NCBI GenBank assembly: GCA_046345275.1
Contig: JBKDJY010000135.1
Span: forward strand, 1-40,998
Source: UBA4416 sp046345275
GTDB lineage: Bacteria; Bacteroidota; Bacteroidia; B-17B0; Aurantibacillaceae
Reading direction: 5' to 3'
Length of the DNA stretch: 40,998 bases
Numbering within the stretch: the first letter of the stretch is position 1; each line of letters begins with the position of its first letter. Position numbers and translations under genes: made by a program. The notes under the pieces are model-generated. The model worked only from the letters and a program-made list of their open reading frames with translations. It was not told the DNA's origin and did no database searches. Of the stretch, positions 17,453-25,638 are shown piece after piece.

Positions 17453-18190
17453 TTAAATTGTGATTCCCAATTCGTCAATCGCACGTGGTAACTCTTCCAT
17501 CGTAATTCTTCCTTCATAAATAGCTTTTCCAACAATTGCTCCTGCACAACCAATTTTCTTTAACTCTTCCAAATCGCTTAATTGAGAAACACCTCCACTG
17601 GCTGTTAATTTTAATTGAGGAAATTTAGTCAATATGTTTTTATATAAATCAATGGATGGTCCTTGTAATAATCCATCTTTTGAAATATCTGTACAAAATA
17701 CATGTTTAATTCCTTCTTTTAAATTTTCCTCAATGAAATCAAAAATAGAAACATTGGTCGTTTCAAGCCATCCGCCAATGGCAAGTTTTTCATTCTTCAC
17801 ATCTGCTCCCAAAAATATTTTTTCAGAACCATATTTTTTTACCCATGAAAAAAATAATTCTTTGTTTTTTACCGCAATGCTTCCAATGGTTGCTAAATCT
17901 GCGCCATAATTAAAAACAGTTTCTATGTCATCATCTGTTTTAATGCCACCACCAAAGTCAATTGACAGTTTTGTTTTGCTTGCTATTTTTTCTAATACTT
18001 TATAATTAACAACTTTTCCTAATTTTGCGCCATCTAGATCCACTAAGTGTAAACGGGTAATCCCAATGTTTTCAAACTCTTGCGCAACTTCCAATGGGTT
18101 TTCGTTATAAATTATTTTTTGGGCGTAATCACCTTGTGTTAATCTCACGCATTTGCCATCGATGATATCTATTGCTGGAATGATTTGCAT
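17453..18190 (-). CDS. hisA: Phosphoribosylformimino-AICAR ribotide isomerase HisA
   Basis: A (beta/alpha)8-barrel isomerase, 245 aa, that converts ProFAR to PRFAR, the substrate of HisHF. It starts IIPAIDIIDGKCVRL with catalytic Asp8, has the DFGGGIKTDDDI loop, GADVKNEKLAIGGW with the second catalytic Asp, and LTASGGVSQL for phosphate binding. Its start lies 2 nt after the hisH stop. Intact and typical in length. Confidence 0.97.
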   Translation of the reverse strand: MQIIPAIDIIDGKCVRLTQGDYAQKIIYNENPLEVAQEFENIGITRLHLVDLDGAKLGKVVNYKVLEKIASKTKLSIDFGGGIKTDDDIETVFNYGADLATIGSIAVKNKELFFSWVKKYGSEKIFLGADVKNEKLAIGGWLETTNVSIFDFIEENLKEGIKHVFCTDISKDGLLQGPSIDLYKNILTKFPQLKLTASGGVSQLSDLEELKKIGCAGAIVGKAIYEGRITMEELPRAIDELGITI

Positions 18191-18192
18191 AT

Positions 18193-18774
18193 TTATAATT
18201 TGATAAAGTTTTCTAATAGTTGTTGTCCTGCATCACTCGATTTTTCGGGGTGAAATTGCACTGCGTAAAAATTATCTTTTTGTAAAGAAGAACTATATTC
18301 TAATCCGTAATTTGTTTTAGCAATCGTATATTCACTCACTTCCGCATAATAACTGTGAACAAAATACATGTATTCGTTTTCTTTAATGCCTTGATACAAA
18401 TTTGTTTTTAAATCAAAGATCGTGTTCCAGCCTATTTGTGGGACTTTGACATCCCCCGAAAACAATTTGATTTTATTATCAAAAATTCCCAAGCAATTCG
18501 TATTTCCTTCTTCGGAGTATTGACACATTAACTGCATGCCCAAGCAAATACCTAATACAGGTTGTTTTAAATTTATAATGACGTCATCCAAGTTTTTTTC
18601 TTTTAGATATTGCATGGCAGAACTCGCCTCACCAACGCCTGGAAAGATAACTTTATCGGATGATGTTAAAACATCTTTATCATCAGTAACGATTGCATTA
18701 ATTCCTATTCGCTCTAAAGCAAACAAAACGGATTGTACATTACCTGCGTTGTATTTTATGATTGAGACTTTCAT
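18193..18774 (-). CDS. hisH: Imidazole glycerol phosphate synthase glutamine amidotransferase HisH
   Basis: A class I glutaminase, 193 aa, that releases ammonia for HisF. The start MKVSIIKYNAGN at 18774 is chosen because it fits the family exactly; the frame is open for another 29 codons upstream, but those residues resemble no HisH. The catalytic triad is visible: Cys77 in GICLGMQLM, His175 and Glu177 in FHPEKSSD. The oxyanion-strand PGVGEA is also present. It follows the four-helix-bundle gene by 49 nt. Confidence 0.96.
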   Translation of the reverse strand: MKVSIIKYNAGNVQSVLFALERIGINAIVTDDKDVLTSSDKVIFPGVGEASSAMQYLKEKNLDDVIINLKQPVLGICLGMQLMCQYSEEGNTNCLGIFDNKIKLFSGDVKVPQIGWNTIFDLKTNLYQGIKENEYMYFVHSYYAEVSEYTIAKTNYGLEYSSSLQKDNFYAVQFHPEKSSDAGQQLLENFIKL

Positions 18775-18823
18775 AGTAAGTATAAGGTTTAAATTATAAG
18801 GAGAAAGGCGAAGTACTGCACAC

Positions 18824-19198
18824 TTAGATTTTATTAATTGATACTGATTTAGAATAGCCATGGATTAAACGTCCAACTTCATCTGCTAAATTGTCTAATT
18901 CGTTTGCTGTTTTTTCCTTGATGTATTCTAAATCTTTTGAAAGAAGAATGTAATATTTTACTTCTTCTAATGAGCCTTCTGAGATATTTAAAAAATATAA
19001 TTTATTAGGAGTAGTTTTCTTTTTGTATCCTTCGGCAATGTTTGCAGCAATTGATACAGCAGCTCTTCTAACTTGACTGGTTAATGCGTAAAACTCTTCC
19101 TTTGGATAATTTTTTGTCACTTTGTAAATTGATAATACCAACAAATGTGCTTTTTGCCAAACTATTAATCCTTTAAAAGTGTTACTTTTTTCCATCAT
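18824..19198 (-). CDS. Four-helix-bundle protein (23S rRNA intervening-sequence / S23 family) inside the his operon
   Basis: A 124-aa (or 123-aa, two adjacent ATGs) small helical protein. Family features are FKGLIVWQKAHLL, the central LTSQVRRAAVSIAANIAEGYKK and the acidic SEGSLEEVKYYILLSKDL, followed by a final helix. The family was first found in open frames inside 23S rRNA intervening sequences and is related to the Avd accessory protein of diversity-generating retroelements; in Bacteroidota it is scattered in many chromosomal places. Its function in such places is unknown. It sits between hisB (35 nt upstream) and hisH (49 nt downstream) in the same direction and is probably co-transcribed. 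No reverse transcriptase or variable repeat was seen nearby. Confidence 0.88.
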   Translation of the reverse strand: MMEKSNTFKGLIVWQKAHLLVLSIYKVTKNYPKEEFYALTSQVRRAAVSIAANIAEGYKKKTTPNKLYFLNISEGSLEEVKYYILLSKDLEYIKEKTANELDNLADEVGRLIHGYSKSVSINKI

Positions 19199-19232
19199 TA
19201 TTTTTATTAAATTATTTTTTCAAATACGCACC

Positions 19233-20342
19233 TTACAACACTCCCTTCGTACTTGGCAAACTCATGTTATTGACATCTCTCTTTACAGCGATTTTAATGG
19301 CTTTGGCAAATGCTTTAAAAACGGATTCTATTTTATGGTGTTCATTTTGTCCTTCTACCTTAATGTTTAAATTGCATTTTGCTGCATCGCTAAACGATTT
19401 AAAAAAGTGATAAAATAGTTCTGTTGGCATATCTCCAATTTTTTCGCGTTTAAATTCTGCTTGCCATTCAATCCAGTTTCTCCCACCAAAGTCTAATGCT
19501 ACTTGCGCTAGGCAATCATCCATTGGCAAACAAAAACCATAGCGTTCAATCCCTCGTTTATCTCCTAATGCTTTTGCAAATGCTTCTCCTAAGGTGATGG
19601 CCGTATCTTCTATTGTGTGGTGCTCATCAATATGCAAATCGCCTTTTGCATCAATTGATAAATCAACGTTACCATGCTTAGCAATTTGTTCCAGCATGTG
19701 ATCAAAAAAGGAAAGACCTGTATGAATGGCTGACTTCCCACTTCCATCTAAATTTATAATGACAGTAATATCTGTTTCTTTGGTCGTTCGTGTGTGCGAA
19801 ATGTTTCTTTCTGGTAATTTTAAGTAATTATAAATTTCTTCCCACGACGACACAATTTTATTGATGTCATTTTCAAAACCAGTTTCTTGATCATAATTTT
19901 TAATGAAGATTGACTTGCTGCCTAAATTCTTGGCCAATTTCACATCGGTTATTCTATCTCCAATTACATAAGAGTTTGCTAAATCGTAATCACCATTTAC
20001 ATATTTAGTTAATAGGCCTAAATTTGGCTTACGTGTTGGCTGATTATCTTTTTCAAATGTTCTATCAATACATTGATCTTTAAATACAATGCCTTCATTG
20101 GCCAATGTGTCTGTCATTAAATTGTGAACGGGCCAAAAAGTATGTTCAGGAAATGAGTCTGTTCCCAAACCGTCTTGATTTGTAACCATTACTAATTCAT
20201 AATCTAACTCACGAGCAATTTTTCCAAGCCATGTGATCACGCCAGGTAAGAATTTGAATTTTTCAAAACTATCAATTTGAAAGTCGGTGGGTGGTTCCCA
20301 AATTAAAGTTCCGTCTCTGTCTATGAATAATAATTTTTGCAT
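19233..20342 (-). CDS. hisB: Bifunctional histidinol-phosphatase / imidazoleglycerol-phosphate dehydratase HisB
   Basis: A 369-aa fusion enzyme catalysing the sixth and eighth steps of histidine synthesis. Residues about 1-170 are a HAD phosphatase with nucleophile and acid D8 and D10 in FIDRDGTL, the VTNQDG motif and the CxxRKPNLGLL/GDRITDVKLA motifs. Residues about 180-369 are the dehydratase with FFDHMLEQIAKHG, HIDEHHTIEDTAI and EGQNEHHKIESVFKAFA, which supply the metal-binding histidines. It starts 1 nt after the hisC stop. Intact. Confidence 0.97.
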   Translation of the reverse strand: MQKLLFIDRDGTLIWEPPTDFQIDSFEKFKFLPGVITWLGKIARELDYELVMVTNQDGLGTDSFPEHTFWPVHNLMTDTLANEGIVFKDQCIDRTFEKDNQPTRKPNLGLLTKYVNGDYDLANSYVIGDRITDVKLAKNLGSKSIFIKNYDQETGFENDINKIVSSWEEIYNYLKLPERNISHTRTTKETDITVIINLDGSGKSAIHTGLSFFDHMLEQIAKHGNVDLSIDAKGDLHIDEHHTIEDTAITLGEAFAKALGDKRGIERYGFCLPMDDCLAQVALDFGGRNWIEWQAEFKREKIGDMPTELFYHFFKSFSDAAKCNLNIKVEGQNEHHKIESVFKAFAKAIKIAVKRDVNNMSLPSTKGVL

Positions 20343-20343
20343 G

Positions 20344-21396
20344 TTAATTATATTGTTTTAATAAGGTAATTAATTGTTTGTTTTCTTTTTCGGTTCCAAC
20401 ACTAATGCGGATTCGGTTTTCACAATTGAGTAAACTTGAACGGTTGCTGATTAAAATATTTTTTTCTAACAGATACTTGCATATTTTGTTGGCATCTGAC
20501 ACTTCAATCAATAAAAAGTTTGCATCGCTTTTGGTGATGTTTTTCACAAAAGGCAGTTGCTGCAATTCATGTTCTAAATATTTTTTTTGTTTTAAAATGG
20601 TTTCTACTAATGTATCTTTTATGCTTGATTTTTTCAAGGCTTCTACAATCAATTGTTGTGAATTGCCGCTGATATTAAAAGGGGGACGAACCTTATTTAA
20701 AATATCTATCATTGATGAATCTCCGTATGCCACGCCTAGTCTTAGAGCTGCTAAACCCCATGCCTTTGAAAAAGTTTGTAAAACGATGATGTTTTTAAAT
20801 TCATTCATTAATGTGGTAGCAGAAGCTTTTTCTGAAAAATCTATATAGGCTTCATCCACAACAACGATGCCGTTAAAACTTTTAGCAATCGTTTTTAATT
20901 GTTCTATTGAAATGCTTGTTCCGGTTGGATTATTAGGAGAACAAATGAAAATCAATTTTGTGTTTGCTGTAATGGTTTTTAAAATGAATGATTCATCAAA
21001 TAAAAAACTCTCCTTTTGCAATGGCGCATTTAGCACCTCTATGTTATTCAATTGTGCATACACTTTAAACATCCCGAAGGTGGGTTCACAAATCAAAATG
21101 TTATCTTGTTGAGGTTCACAAAAACAACGAATTAGTAGATCAATCAATTCATCACTACCATTTCCAATCACTACCTGATTCAAATTTATATTTTTATACC
21201 TTGCAATAGCTTCTTTTACTTTACTTTGAGAAGATGAAGGATAACGTTCGTAACCTAAGCCAAGAGGAGAACCAAAATTGTTTTCGCAGTTATCCAAAAA
21301 CACAGCCTCGCTGTTGTCTAAATAGTCATCTCTCCAAACTTTATAGGATTGTAGCGATTTGATATTTTTTCTAATGATTGTATTGATGTCAAACAT
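20344..21396 (-). CDS. hisC: Histidinol-phosphate aminotransferase HisC
   Basis: A fold-type I PLP aminotransferase, 350 aa, that converts imidazole acetol phosphate to histidinol phosphate with glutamate as donor. PLP lysine is K211 in QTFSKAWGLAALRLG; the cofactor-contacting motifs are GNGSDELID, SPNNPTGT and VVVDEAYIDF; the C-terminal arginine is in NRIRISVGT. It lies 3 nt after hisD. Confidence 0.96.
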   Translation of the reverse strand: MFDINTIIRKNIKSLQSYKVWRDDYLDNSEAVFLDNCENNFGSPLGLGYERYPSSSQSKVKEAIARYKNINLNQVVIGNGSDELIDLLIRCFCEPQQDNILICEPTFGMFKVYAQLNNIEVLNAPLQKESFLFDESFILKTITANTKLIFICSPNNPTGTSISIEQLKTIAKSFNGIVVVDEAYIDFSEKASATTLMNEFKNIIVLQTFSKAWGLAALRLGVAYGDSSMIDILNKVRPPFNISGNSQQLIVEALKKSSIKDTLVETILKQKKYLEHELQQLPFVKNITKSDANFLLIEVSDANKICKYLLEKNILISNRSSLLNCENRIRISVGTEKENKQLITLLKQYN

Positions 21397-21399
21397 GAT

Positions 21400-22683
21400 T
21401 TATAATTTACTTTTTAATCTTACGGTCACTGCATTTTTATGCGCTTGTAAACCTTCTGCTTCAGCCATTAATTCGATAGCTGAGCCAATATTGTTTATTC
21501 CTTCTTTACTTAATTTTTGATAAGTAATTTTCTTTACAAAACTATCTAATGATACACCGCTATAGGCTTTTGCATAACCGTTGGTTGGTAAGGTATGATT
21601 GGTGCCAGATGCATAATCTCCAGCGCTTTCGCAGGAGTAGTTTCCTAAAAATACAGAACCAGCATTTACAACTTGTTCCGCTAATTGTTCATCATTTTCG
21701 CAAGCAATAATTAAATGTTCGGATGCGTATTCATTTAATAAGTCAATGGCTTCAGCGTTTGAGTTTAATAAAATGGCTTTGCTGTTATCTAAAGCTTTGG
21801 CAGCAAATTCTTTTCTTGGTAAAACAGCTAATTGTCTATTTAATTCTGATTGAATGCTTTGTATAAGGCTTTCATGGGTTGAAACTAAAATAACTTGAGA
21901 GTCTGAACCATGCTCGGCTTGTGATAATAAATCTGCCGCTACAAATTCTGGCACACATGTTTCATCAACGAGTATGGCTACTTCAGATGGCCCAGCAGGC
22001 ATATCAATGGCCACGCCTTGTTTATTGATGAGTTGTTTGGCGCAAGTCACGTATTGATTTCCTGGACCGAATATTTTATATACCTGAGGAATAACTTCTG
22101 TGCCATAAGCCATTGCTCCAATGGCTTGAACACCGCCAACTTTAAATACTTTGGTAATGCCTATTAATTTTGCCGTATATAAAATTGCGAGATTAATATT
22201 GCCATTAGAGTCAGGTGGGGTACATAAAATAATTTCTTCGCAACCAGCTAATTTTGCTGGAACACCTAACATTAATATGGTTGAGAATAAAGGTGCAGTT
22301 CCTCCTGGAATATACAATCCCACTTTTTGTATGGCAATTGATTTTCTCCAACACTTCACACCCGTTATGGTTTCAATAATTTGAACATTTTCTTTTTGCG
22401 AAGCATGAAATATCTCAATGTTTTTTTTTGCTATTTGGATGGCATTTTTTAAATCTTTTGAAATTAGTTTTTCGGCTGCTACAAATTCATCCGCACTCAC
22501 TAAAACAGTTTCTAAATCAACCCGATCAAATTGTAAAGTATATTTCCTAACTGCTGATTGTCCATTTGTTTTAATGTCCGATAACACAGATTCCACGGTT
22601 GCCTCTAATGAAGTATTGTCAATGGTAGGACGTTTTAAAATTTCTTTCCAGCGTTCTCTTGTTGGGTATTTAATTAATTCCAT
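21400..22683 (-). CDS. hisD: Histidinol dehydrogenase HisD
   Basis: A zinc- and NAD-dependent enzyme, 427 aa, that oxidises histidinol to histidine in two steps. Typical stretches are VGLYIPGGTAPLFSTILMLGVPAKLAGC, GPGNQYVTCAKQLI, AIDMPAGPSEVAILVDE, LLSQAEHGSDSQVIL and the zinc/His region EYASEHLIIAC followed by SAGDYASGTNHTLPT. Full length. A palindromic repeat fills most of the 74-nt gap to hisG upstream. Confidence 0.97.
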   Translation of the reverse strand: MELIKYPTRERWKEILKRPTIDNTSLEATVESVLSDIKTNGQSAVRKYTLQFDRVDLETVLVSADEFVAAEKLISKDLKNAIQIAKKNIEIFHASQKENVQIIETITGVKCWRKSIAIQKVGLYIPGGTAPLFSTILMLGVPAKLAGCEEIILCTPPDSNGNINLAILYTAKLIGITKVFKVGGVQAIGAMAYGTEVIPQVYKIFGPGNQYVTCAKQLINKQGVAIDMPAGPSEVAILVDETCVPEFVAADLLSQAEHGSDSQVILVSTHESLIQSIQSELNRQLAVLPRKEFAAKALDNSKAILLNSNAEAIDLLNEYASEHLIIACENDEQLAEQVVNAGSVFLGNYSCESAGDYASGTNHTLPTNGYAKAYSGVSLDSFVKKITYQKLSKEGINNIGSAIELMAEAEGLQAHKNAVTVRLKSKL

Positions 22684-22703
22684 ATTTTAATTTTTTTGTA
22701 CTT

Positions 22704-22750
22704 CTGTTCTCGCCCTTCGACTCCGCTCAGGTGAACAGCTCGAACTGACC
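22704..22750. repeat. Dispersed palindromic repeat between hisG and hisD, copy 2
   Basis: The unit contains CTTCGACTCCGCTCAGGTGA and ends in GCTCGAACTGACCATG. Arms CTGTTC (22704-22709) and GAACAG (22733-22738) can pair, enclosing a partly self-complementary loop. It is the same family as the copies at 16371 and 34943. Located inside a polycistronic message, it may affect mRNA stability between hisG and hisD. Confidence 0.7.
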
Positions 22751-22757
22751 ATGTTTT

Positions 22758-23618
22758 TTATAATATCATTTTTTCAATGGGTACTACTAATATTCCTTGA
22801 GCGCCTTCTGCCTTCAGTTTTTCAATAATTTCCCAAAACTGATTTTCCTCTACCACCGAATGTACTGAACTCCATCCTTTATTTGCTAATGGTAAAATCG
22901 TAGGGCTTTTCATGCCCGGTAAAATTTTGCAAATCGCTTCTAGTTTGTTGTTTGGTGAGTTTAGTAAAATATACTTTGTGTTTTTTGCTTTTCTAACCGC
23001 ATTCATTCTAAATAATAATTTATCCAAAATGCTTTGTTGCTCCTTGCTTAATTTTTTATTGGCCACTAATACCGCTTCCGATTTTAAAATAACTTCAACC
23101 TCTTTTAATCCATTGGTAAATAAGGTGCTTCCAGAACTTACTAAGTCGCAAATGGCATCTGCAAGTCCGATGCTTGGTGCAATTTCTACAGAACCACTGA
23201 TTTCATGAATCTCTGCTTTGACTTTTTGAGATTTTAAATATTTAGATAAAATAGTAGAGTACGTAGTAGCAATGCGCTTACCATTTAAATCTTTAATAGA
23301 TGTATAGTTTTTTTCTTTAGGAATCGCCAATGATAAACGGCATTTTCCAAAGCCTAATTTTTCTAATATTTTTAAATTTTTATTTTTTTCTAATAGTACA
23401 TTCTCTCCCACAACACCAATATCAGCTACACCGTCCTCAACGTATTGCGGAATATCATCATCTCTTAAAAAGAAAACTTCGATGGGGAAGTTAGAAGCTT
23501 CGGCTTTTAATTTGTTTAATCCGTTATCAATATCGATACCGCATTCCTTTAATAATTTCAGAGAATTTTCGCTTAAGCGTCCTGATTTTTGAATGGCTAT
23601 TTTTAATTTATTTCCCAT
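22758..23618 (-). CDS. hisG: ATP phosphoribosyltransferase HisG (long form)
   Basis: The first committed enzyme of histidine synthesis, 286 aa, joining ATP and PRPP. It begins LKIAIQKSGRLSENSLKLL and has GVADIGVVGENVL and the PRPP loop region DLVSSGSTLFTNGL. The length and the C-terminal part (SPTILPLANKGWSSVHSVV, then EGAQGILVVPIEKMI) identify the long form with the ACT-like regulatory domain that binds histidine for feedback inhibition. It is the first gene of the operon and is preceded by an attenuator at 23653-23785. Confidence 0.96.
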   Translation of the reverse strand: MGNKLKIAIQKSGRLSENSLKLLKECGIDIDNGLNKLKAEASNFPIEVFFLRDDDIPQYVEDGVADIGVVGENVLLEKNKNLKILEKLGFGKCRLSLAIPKEKNYTSIKDLNGKRIATTYSTILSKYLKSQKVKAEIHEISGSVEIAPSIGLADAICDLVSSGSTLFTNGLKEVEVILKSEAVLVANKKLSKEQQSILDKLLFRMNAVRKAKNTKYILLNSPNNKLEAICKILPGMKSPTILPLANKGWSSVHSVVEENQFWEIIEKLKAEGAQGILVVPIEKMIL

Positions 23619-23652
23619 AGTTTGTTTTTTTAGTAATTGTTTTATTTAAAAT

Positions 23653-23683
23653 AAAAAAGGCTCACCACATTGGTAAGCCTTTT
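23653..23683 (-). terminator. his attenuator terminator
   Basis: In the minus-strand RNA a 13-bp stem forms between AAAAGGCTTACCA (23683-23671) and TGGTGAGCCTTTT (23667-23655) around a 3-nt loop, with one U-G pair that works only in this orientation. A U-rich tail follows. It lies between the leader peptide and hisG, 34 nt before the hisG ATG. Confidence 0.88.
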
Positions 23684-23750
23684 AAAATATATTGTTTAGT
23701 TAATTTTGGTTTACTATATACAATATCATCCAAGCTTACCGATTGGCAAG
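23672..23750 (-). promoter_or_regulatory. his attenuator: alternative pairing segments
   Basis: Four segments can pair in turn. Segment 1 CTTGCC (23750-23745) lies directly after the His codons and pairs with GGTAAG in segment 2 (23740-23735). Segment 2 GGTAAGCT (23740-23733) can instead pair with segment 3 GGCTTACC (23679-23672), which is the 5' arm of the terminator. A ribosome stalled at the His codons would cover segment 1, free segment 2 to hold segment 3, and stop terminator formation. This is the textbook layout of amino-acid attenuation; the pairing is read from the sequence and not tested. Confidence 0.82.
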
Positions 23751-23785
23751 AAATGATGATGATGTATTTGATTAAAATTTTTCAT
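23726..23785 (-). CDS. hisL: his operon leader peptide (19 aa, four consecutive His codons)
   Basis: An ATG at 23785 opens a short frame MKNFNQIHHHHFLPIGKLG ending with TGA at 23728-23726. Four CAT codons occupy 23764-23753. The ATG lies about 6 nt downstream of the predicted transcription start. The peptide has no function of its own; its translation speed would sense charged tRNA-His. Its last codons form segment 2 of the attenuator. Confidence 0.88.
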   Translation of the reverse strand: MKNFNQIHHHHFLPIGKLG

Positions 23786-23795
23786 TTTACTGTGA

Positions 23796-23824
23796 CAAAT
23801 GTAAATCATTTTTTGATAATACAA
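23796..23824 (-). promoter_or_regulatory. Bacteroidota-type promoter of the his operon
   Basis: On the minus strand TTG (23824-23822), 18 nt, then TACATTTG (23803-23796) matches TTG / TAnnTTTG exactly. Predicted start of transcription near 23791, only about 6 nt before the leader-peptide ATG. This places leader peptide, attenuator and hisG in one transcript. Confidence 0.75.
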
Positions 23825-23867
23825 AATTTTATGGAAAAGATTTTAAGGTTTACTTTCGTATTCAATA

Positions 23868-23876
23868 GTTAGCGGT
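23868..23876 (+). repeat. Left inverted repeat flanking the Fic gene
   Basis: GTTAGCGGT here is repeated in inverted form as ACCGCTAAC at 25435-25443, 8 nt after the Fic stop codon. The two copies lie 28 nt before and directly after the gene, so they bracket it. The context suggests that the gene arrived as a unit, but no recombinase is near. Confidence 0.5.
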
Positions 23877-23903
23877 CATTGTAGACAAACACTAAAATAT
23901 AAT

Positions 23904-25427
23904 ATGGAAAAAGAAATTACAATATGGGAACCAATTAATTTTGCAGACAACTGGTTATCTGCAAATACTTCAAAATTAGACGAACTTGCTCCATCATGGT
24001 TCAAAAAGCGTGAACTCCTAAAAGAAGGCTCTAAAGAATACGAGGAATTCGTCAATAGACTTAAACGTCAGCATGCCATAGAAACAGGAATCGTAGAAAA
24101 ACTTTATGATTTAAAAGAAGGAATTACTCAGACATTTATAAAAGAAGGCTTTGTTGAATCCTATTTACAACATGGCGATACAAATATCCCACCTAGACAA
24201 TTAATAGCTTATTTAACAGACCATTTTGATGCTATTGATTTTGTCTTTGATGTTGTGAAACAAAATAGACAAATAACAAAAGGGTTTATTCTTGAGTTAC
24301 ATCAATTAATTACACAACATCAAGACACAACAGATGCAATCGACACTTTAGGTAACATTGTCAAAGTTGCTCTATTAAAAGGGCAATTTAAAAAGCATGA
24401 AAATAATCCAAAAAGAAATGATGGGACAATATTTTTATACTGCCCACCATTACAAGTAGATTCTGAAATTGATAAATTAATTTCAATTCTTAGCGAATTA
24501 GAAGCAAACAAAACAAAGCCAATAATTATTGCGGCATGGGTTCATCACGCGTTTACTCAAATACATCCATTTCAAGATGGAAATGGAAGATTAGCTAGGT
24601 TACTTGCAAGTTTAATTCTAATTAAACACGGACTTTTTCCTTTTACAGTAAAAGGAAGTGAAAAGAAAAAATACATAGACAGCCTTGAATTGGCAGACAG
24701 TAAACTGCCACAATCTCTCATTGATTATTTTTGTGAAGTTGAAAAAAGAAACATTGAAGATGTTTTAAATCTTAAACTTGATATACCTATTTCTAATGCT
24801 ACTTTAGATGAAGTAACCGATGTGTTTTCTCAAAAACTTACAAATTGGAAACATAACTTACACAAGGAAAAAATTAATAAAATTAATAACAATAGAAATC
24901 AAATATTTCAAATATGTACTACAATATTAGATGAGACGATAACAGAATTGCACAGAAAAATATCTAGTGATATGGCTGACATTTATATCGATAAATCGTT
25001 ACCAGAATCTACAAATTATTTTTGGTTTACTCATCAAATAGTTGATTATGCAAAAATGCACGACTATTTTTTCAATAGAACATTACCAAGAGGTTGGTTT
25101 AAATTAGCATTTGTATTATCCGCAGAAAGACAATATCAATTAGTTATTTCAATTCATCATTTTGGGTATGACAATTCAACTGTTGCTGTTGGTGCATTCT
25201 TAGAATTTATTGAGTCGAAAAACTATGATAAAAACTCAGGTAGACTAGGTGTTGCATCTAGCAGAAAAGGACAAAACAATAATTTAATTACTAGCTTACC
25301 TCTTAATGTTAAACCACATATAGTATCTTTAGAAGCCGACACAAAAGACTTAGAATTGAATCTAAAATCTTTTTTACAAGACACAGTGACCGTCACGTTA
25401 GCACAAATAGCTAGTGAAATTAGCTAA
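23904..25427 (+). CDS. Fic family protein (probable AMPylase)
   Basis: A 507-aa protein with an intact Fic motif HPFQDGNGR at residues 221-229 followed by LARLLASLIL; the His is the catalytic base for transfer of AMP from ATP to a target hydroxyl. The upstream flap LYCPPLQVDSEIDKL fits the family. Near residues 57-68 HAIETGIVEKLY resembles the inhibitory helix of self-blocked Fic proteins, but the usual Ser/Thr-xxx-Glu is not exact. The C-terminal 200 residues, including the stretch AFVLSAERQYQLVISIHHFGYD, are unassigned. No antitoxin gene is adjacent. It is divergent from the his operon and flanked by inverted repeats; TACTTTCG at 23851-23858 may be its -7 box. The target is unknown. Confidence 0.88.
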   Translation: MEKEITIWEPINFADNWLSANTSKLDELAPSWFKKRELLKEGSKEYEEFVNRLKRQHAIETGIVEKLYDLKEGITQTFIKEGFVESYLQHGDTNIPPRQLIAYLTDHFDAIDFVFDVVKQNRQITKGFILELHQLITQHQDTTDAIDTLGNIVKVALLKGQFKKHENNPKRNDGTIFLYCPPLQVDSEIDKLISILSELEANKTKPIIIAAWVHHAFTQIHPFQDGNGRLARLLASLILIKHGLFPFTVKGSEKKKYIDSLELADSKLPQSLIDYFCEVEKRNIEDVLNLKLDIPISNATLDEVTDVFSQKLTNWKHNLHKEKINKINNNRNQIFQICTTILDETITELHRKISSDMADIYIDKSLPESTNYFWFTHQIVDYAKMHDYFFNRTLPRGWFKLAFVLSAERQYQLVISIHHFGYDNSTVAVGAFLEFIESKNYDKNSGRLGVASSRKGQNNNLITSLPLNVKPHIVSLEADTKDLELNLKSFLQDTVTVTLAQIASEIS

Positions 25428-25434
25428 ACAACGA

Positions 25435-25526
25435 ACCGCTAACAGCACCTTTGCCTAATGCGGGCGGACAACAAAGCATTTGCAAAAGCGGTCGCTTCGC
25501 AGGGACAATTATTTTCGCTTTGCAAA
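25435..25526. repeat. Right inverted repeat and hairpin-forming DNA after the Fic gene
   Basis: ACCGCTAAC (25435-25443) mirrors the repeat before the gene. Downstream TTTGCAAAAGCG (25479-25490) and CGCTTTGCAAA (25516-25526) can pair with one bulge. The stretch is somewhat GC-richer than its surroundings and has no open frame. It recalls the DNA found around mobile cassettes, but the exact core sites of integron attC were not found. Confidence 0.45.
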
Positions 25527-25638
25527 AGTCCATTAAATATTTAACTTGAAACAAACATTTCGGTAGACTATTTATCAACCTCAAACCTTTGCCAAGCGAG
25601 AAAATATTCAATTGATCAAACGAATTGAATTAACCATC

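Noticed and set aside
18775..18861. N-terminal extension of HisH
   Set aside because: The 29 extra residues match nothing in the family, and MKVSIIKYNAGN is the normal HisH start.
18824..19198. Accessory gene (avd) of a diversity-generating retroelement
   Set aside because: The family is related, but no reverse transcriptase, template repeat or variable repeat is present.
25435..25526. Integron attC site after the Fic gene
   Set aside because: The core sequences RYYYAAC and GTTRRRY are not matched and no integrase or cassette array is seen.
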